Assembly: GCA_019448385.1 (NCBI GenBank)
Contig: JAGTXO010000040.1
Coordinates: 284,375-348,374 of the forward strand
Length of the DNA: 64,000 bases
Source: Diacronema lutheri
Lineage: Eukaryota > Haptophyta > Pavlovophyceae > Pavlovales > Pavlovaceae
Reading direction: 5' to 3'
The notes below the pieces were generated by a model, which made no database searches, was not told the origin of the DNA, and saw only the letters and a list, made by a program, of their open reading frames with translations. Positions 61,598 through 64,000 of this stretch are shown one piece after another (the first letter of the stretch is position 1; every line of letters starts with the position of its first letter). The translations under genes were made by a program, and so were the position numbers.

Positions 61598-64000
61598 GCC
61601 GCGCGCACGTTCTTGAAGCTCGCGCCCAGGGCGCGCGCGGCCGCCTCGGCGCGTGAGGCGTTGCGCGCCGCGTGTGCGCGCGCGGACGCGGCGGCGTCGT
61701 CACACGCGTCGGCGCCGCACGCGCCCGCCGGTGCGCGCCGCCGGCGGCGCGCGGGCGCAGGCGAGCTGGCGCTCGCGGCTGCGCGCGCGCTCGCCTCGAC
61801 GGAGCACGGCGATTTGACGGACGACGCGCTCGAGGCCGCCGTCGAGCAGGAGCTGGGCGACGAGCGCGGCCAACTGCTGCTGTGCACGCGGGGCGCAGCG
61901 GCGCAAAGGCCCGCGCTTTGCCGGCTCCTGAAGCACGCGTGCGCGTCGGCGCGCGCGGCGAAGCGCGCGCAATTCACGGTGTTCGTCGTGCGCGCGGCCA
62001 CGCGCGGCGAGCGGGGGGGCGCCGCCGCGAGGCGCGTGGACTCGGTGGTCGAGCTGTCGTGCGCGCTGCACGAGAAGGCGGGCGCGCTCGGCGGCCTCCA
62101 GAGCGTCTGTGTGCGTGGCTTTGCCCTCGAGCGCCGCCGGACACTCGACGGTGGCGCCGAGGCCGGCGCGTCCGCCATCGGCCAGGACGAGCAGGTCGAG
62201 GCAGAGGCGGGCGAGGCGTCCGTCGCCGGCGTGACGATGGCCAAGCAGCTGCGTCAGTTTGCCGAGCAAGCTGCCCGCGACGACGTGCTCTTCCGCGTCG
62301 CCGTGTCCGAGGCCGACGCCCACGCCCGGCTGGCGCGCGTTGCGGGTGACGATGTCGGCGCGTACAGCGTCGTGCTCGCAGTCGCCGGGCTCGTCTGGCT
62401 GGCCAAGGCCGACGAGGTTGCGCCGGCGGCCGCCCGGTCCGCCGCCGCGCCGCCCGCCGCCCCGCCTGCTGCCGCCACGTCCGCCGACGCCGAGCGCGAC
62501 GCCTCGCCTTCCGACCGCCTGCGCGCGCTGACGCTCGCCGTGCGAGTCGCGCTCGCGCGCGGCGTGCTGCGCCACCTCCTCGCCGACGCGTCGCCGGGCG
62601 CGTCCGCGACCGCTGGCGGTAGTTGCGCGACGCCCGTCGAGGCGGCCGCGTCCGACGCCGCGCCGCCCGCCACGGGCGTCGTGACGAGTGGCGTCGCGGC
62701 GGGCGCTGTGGCGGCCGCACCGGCTGCTGCGGGCGGTGCGACGGCGGGTGCATCGCCCATCACGCGGCCGGCGAAGCGCGCGCGGCGCACGCTCACCGCC
62801 GCTCCAGCCGCCTCGGCCGTTGCGGCCGCTGGAGGCGCACGCGCTGGCGCACGCGGCGCGGCCGGCGCGCCTCGCGCGCGCGCCGCGCGCGCGCCGGCCG
62901 AGTACGTCTGGCTTGCCATCGCGCGCCGGATGCTGGCGGCGCGACACGCGGCGGCCGCGGGCGGCGACTTTGTCGCGTCGTGCGTCGCCGCGATGCAGGC
63001 CGAGTACGGCGACGGCTGTGCCGTCGTCGTCGGCGACGCGCCTGATGACGCCTTGGTCGAGGCTGCGGCGGCGGCGCTGCTCGAGGGCAAGCACGCGGCG
63101 GTGAGCCTCGGCTGCGTCGACCGGCCGGCGGTGCTCGTCGTGCAGCGCGCCGTGGACGCGCCCACGTCGCGCGTGCACGGGTGGTGCGCGCACGCGGCGG
63201 GCGCCGCCGAGTTTGACGAGGGCGCCGCGCACGGCGTGTTCAACGCGATCGTCGAGCGCGCGTGGGCGCTGCGTCCGGACCCGGCTGACGGCAGCCCGCC
63301 GCCCACGCGCACGTGGGAGGTCGAGCAAATCGCTGGCGACGCGCCCGACCAGGCGGGCGTGGCCGCGCTGCGCGTGCTCTACGCGCTCGTCGCGGCGCAC
63401 GGCCGCTACCGCTCGGCCGCCGCGCTCTTTGGCGCGATCGCGCAGCTGCACGCGCCCGACGCCGCCGGCGCGCGCGCGGAGGTCGTCGCGGCGGCGTGCG
63501 CGGTGCCGCACGGCGCGCGGCCGGGCGCCGCGCCGGCGGCCGCGCGGGACGACGCGAGGGAGCGCGCATGGGAGGACGCTCAGATCGCCGCGCTCGCCGT
63601 CGGCGCGGACGCTGCGCGCAGGCGTGTCGCGCCCGTGCGCGCGCTCGTCGACGCGCTCGGCACGCCACCGACCTCGGCGATCACGGGCGGGCCGGCGGTC
63701 CGGCTCGCGGGCGCGGGCGACGGCGGCCACGGTGCACGGTGGGTGGGCGGGCAGGCGGCGACGCCCGCCGAGCAGCTGCCGAGGGAGCTGCTGCGCGCCT
63801 ACCACGAGGCGGTGCTGTGCGTCACGCCCGGCAGCCTCCAGCTCGGCCCGGCGGCGCTCGACGCGGTCACGCGGCCGCGCGGAAAACGACACGCTGGAAG
63901 GCCTCCTCGCGCGCGTCAGCTGGCAGTGCGGCGCGAGGGCGAGCACGTGCGCCATGCTCGCCACGTTTTCCGAGCAGGCGGGCACCGGCTCGCGCGTCGC
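53269..64000 (+). CDS. Giant multi-module coding region with two Ulp1/C48-like protease domains (runs off window)
   Basis: Frame 53269-56950 (from an ATG) is open for about 1,225 codons. The next frame is then open from 56948 to about 63880, over 2,300 codons without stop. The join falls in a (GC)n run. Module 1 (residues about 95-190) has His105 in VHWTAAYLLL, Asp132 in LLADSRT, Gln173 and Cys179 in PPQSGAACCFAAA; Gln-to-Cys spacing is six, as in Ulp1. A globular segment follows at 54520-55400. A possible TM helix lies at 56551-56660, then a charged coiled-coil stretch on both sides of the join. Module 2 (60540-61200) has GHFTALRL, AVLVDTLAS and NEAAQRGATCGLAI, another His-Asp-Gln-Cys set. 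Near 63880 the frame changes again (ENDTLEGLLARVSWQCGARA). Large Ala/Pro/Arg low-complexity linkers separate modules. The expected activity is SUMO/ubiquitin-like or polyprotein cleavage. The origin (host, transposon or virus) is open. Confidence 0.6.
56948..56976 (+). repeat. (GC)n dinucleotide run at a frame change
   Basis: About eleven GC units in a row inside the giant coding region. Upstream coding is in the frame of 53269 (ending QLARSREPAGG); downstream natural sequence (LRLQQAHFGMREDADAEVRR) is in the +1 frame. A change of one dinucleotide unit restores a single frame, so slippage, error or a frameshift site are all possible. Confidence 0.7.
60189..60445 (+). repeat. In-frame tandem repeat of about 60 bp in the giant coding region
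   Basis: Four to five copies of a unit starting GCCTTCGCGCCTGCCGCCGA and encoding about 20 residues of the form SAFAPAADGVFPAPLAAAA, with progressive divergence. It lies just before the second protease module and probably forms an extended linker. Confidence 0.85.

Noticed and set aside
61700-63985. Minus-strand 761-codon open frame near the window end
   Set aside because: Arg-rich shadow of the plus-strand giant frame; no domain pattern.
1-64000. tRNA, rRNA or other structural RNA genes
   Set aside because: No cloverleaf with conserved T-loop and box sequences, and no rRNA core sequence, was recognised by eye on either strand; a covariance-model scan was not possible.

Overview
The window is nuclear DNA of a photosynthetic eukaryote with extreme GC content (third codon positions almost all G or C, proteins rich in Ala, Arg and Gly). 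The best guess is a haptophyte, possibly a pavlovophyte. The reasons are a small thylakoid-type protein whose N-terminus is a signal peptide followed by an Ala-Phe junction, as used for import into secondary red plastids; spliceosomal introns; a candidate selenoprotein with a eukaryotic SECIS; CCCTAA telomere-type repeats; and typical eukaryotic genes (REV3, Aurora kinase, NSUN2/Trm4, LamG receptor). The lineage is inferred. The coding calls rest on motifs and on splice phases worked out by hand.

Layout, 0-41.5 kb: a compact block of ordinary, mostly divergently paired genes. In order: REV3 (-), a fucosyltransferase-like protein (+), a plastid-targeted single-TM protein (+), a DEDDy 3'-5' exonuclease (+), a C2 protein with an inserted PDZ-like domain (-), Aurora kinase (+, 5 exons), NSUN2-like tRNA m5C methyltransferase (+, 5 exons), a tiny candidate tail-anchored selenoprotein with SECIS (+), a TKL-like kinase (-), an alpha/beta hydrolase (+), an exostosin-like GT47 (-), a RING E3 (+), a secretory histidine phosphatase (-, 3 exons), a Lys-rich nuclear-type protein (+, 2 exons), a secreted FN3/Cys-rich protein (-), an MFS transporter (+, 4 exons), a five-exon FN2/LamG receptor (-) and a coiled-coil ShKT membrane protein (+). 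Divergent partners start about 50-165 bp apart, so shared promoters are likely. Several convergent 3' junctions carry long G tracts.

Layout, 41.5-64 kb: a different, accessory-looking region. It holds a frameshifted coding relic, an 870-bp AT-richer foldback element made of two inverted copies of a 313-bp terminal-inverted-repeat unit, an orphan terminal exon, a decayed gene joining an ssDNA-binding-like domain to a Pif1/Helitron-type helicase, a USP-type deubiquitinase with two introns, 2.7 kb of low-complexity DNA with long G tracts, and a giant coding region (over 10.7 kb, running off the window) with two separate Ulp1/C48-type cysteine-protease modules. Helicase, ssDNA-binding and ubiquitin/SUMO-protease modules together recall large eukaryotic DNA transposons or integrated algal viruses, but no transposase, capsid or integrase was seen.

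Most striking: the candidate selenoprotein/SECIS at 20.9-21.3 kb, the giant Ulp1-type coding region, the foldback element, and the unusual splice-site habits (GTGCG donors; a CCCTAA tract beside a 3' splice site).
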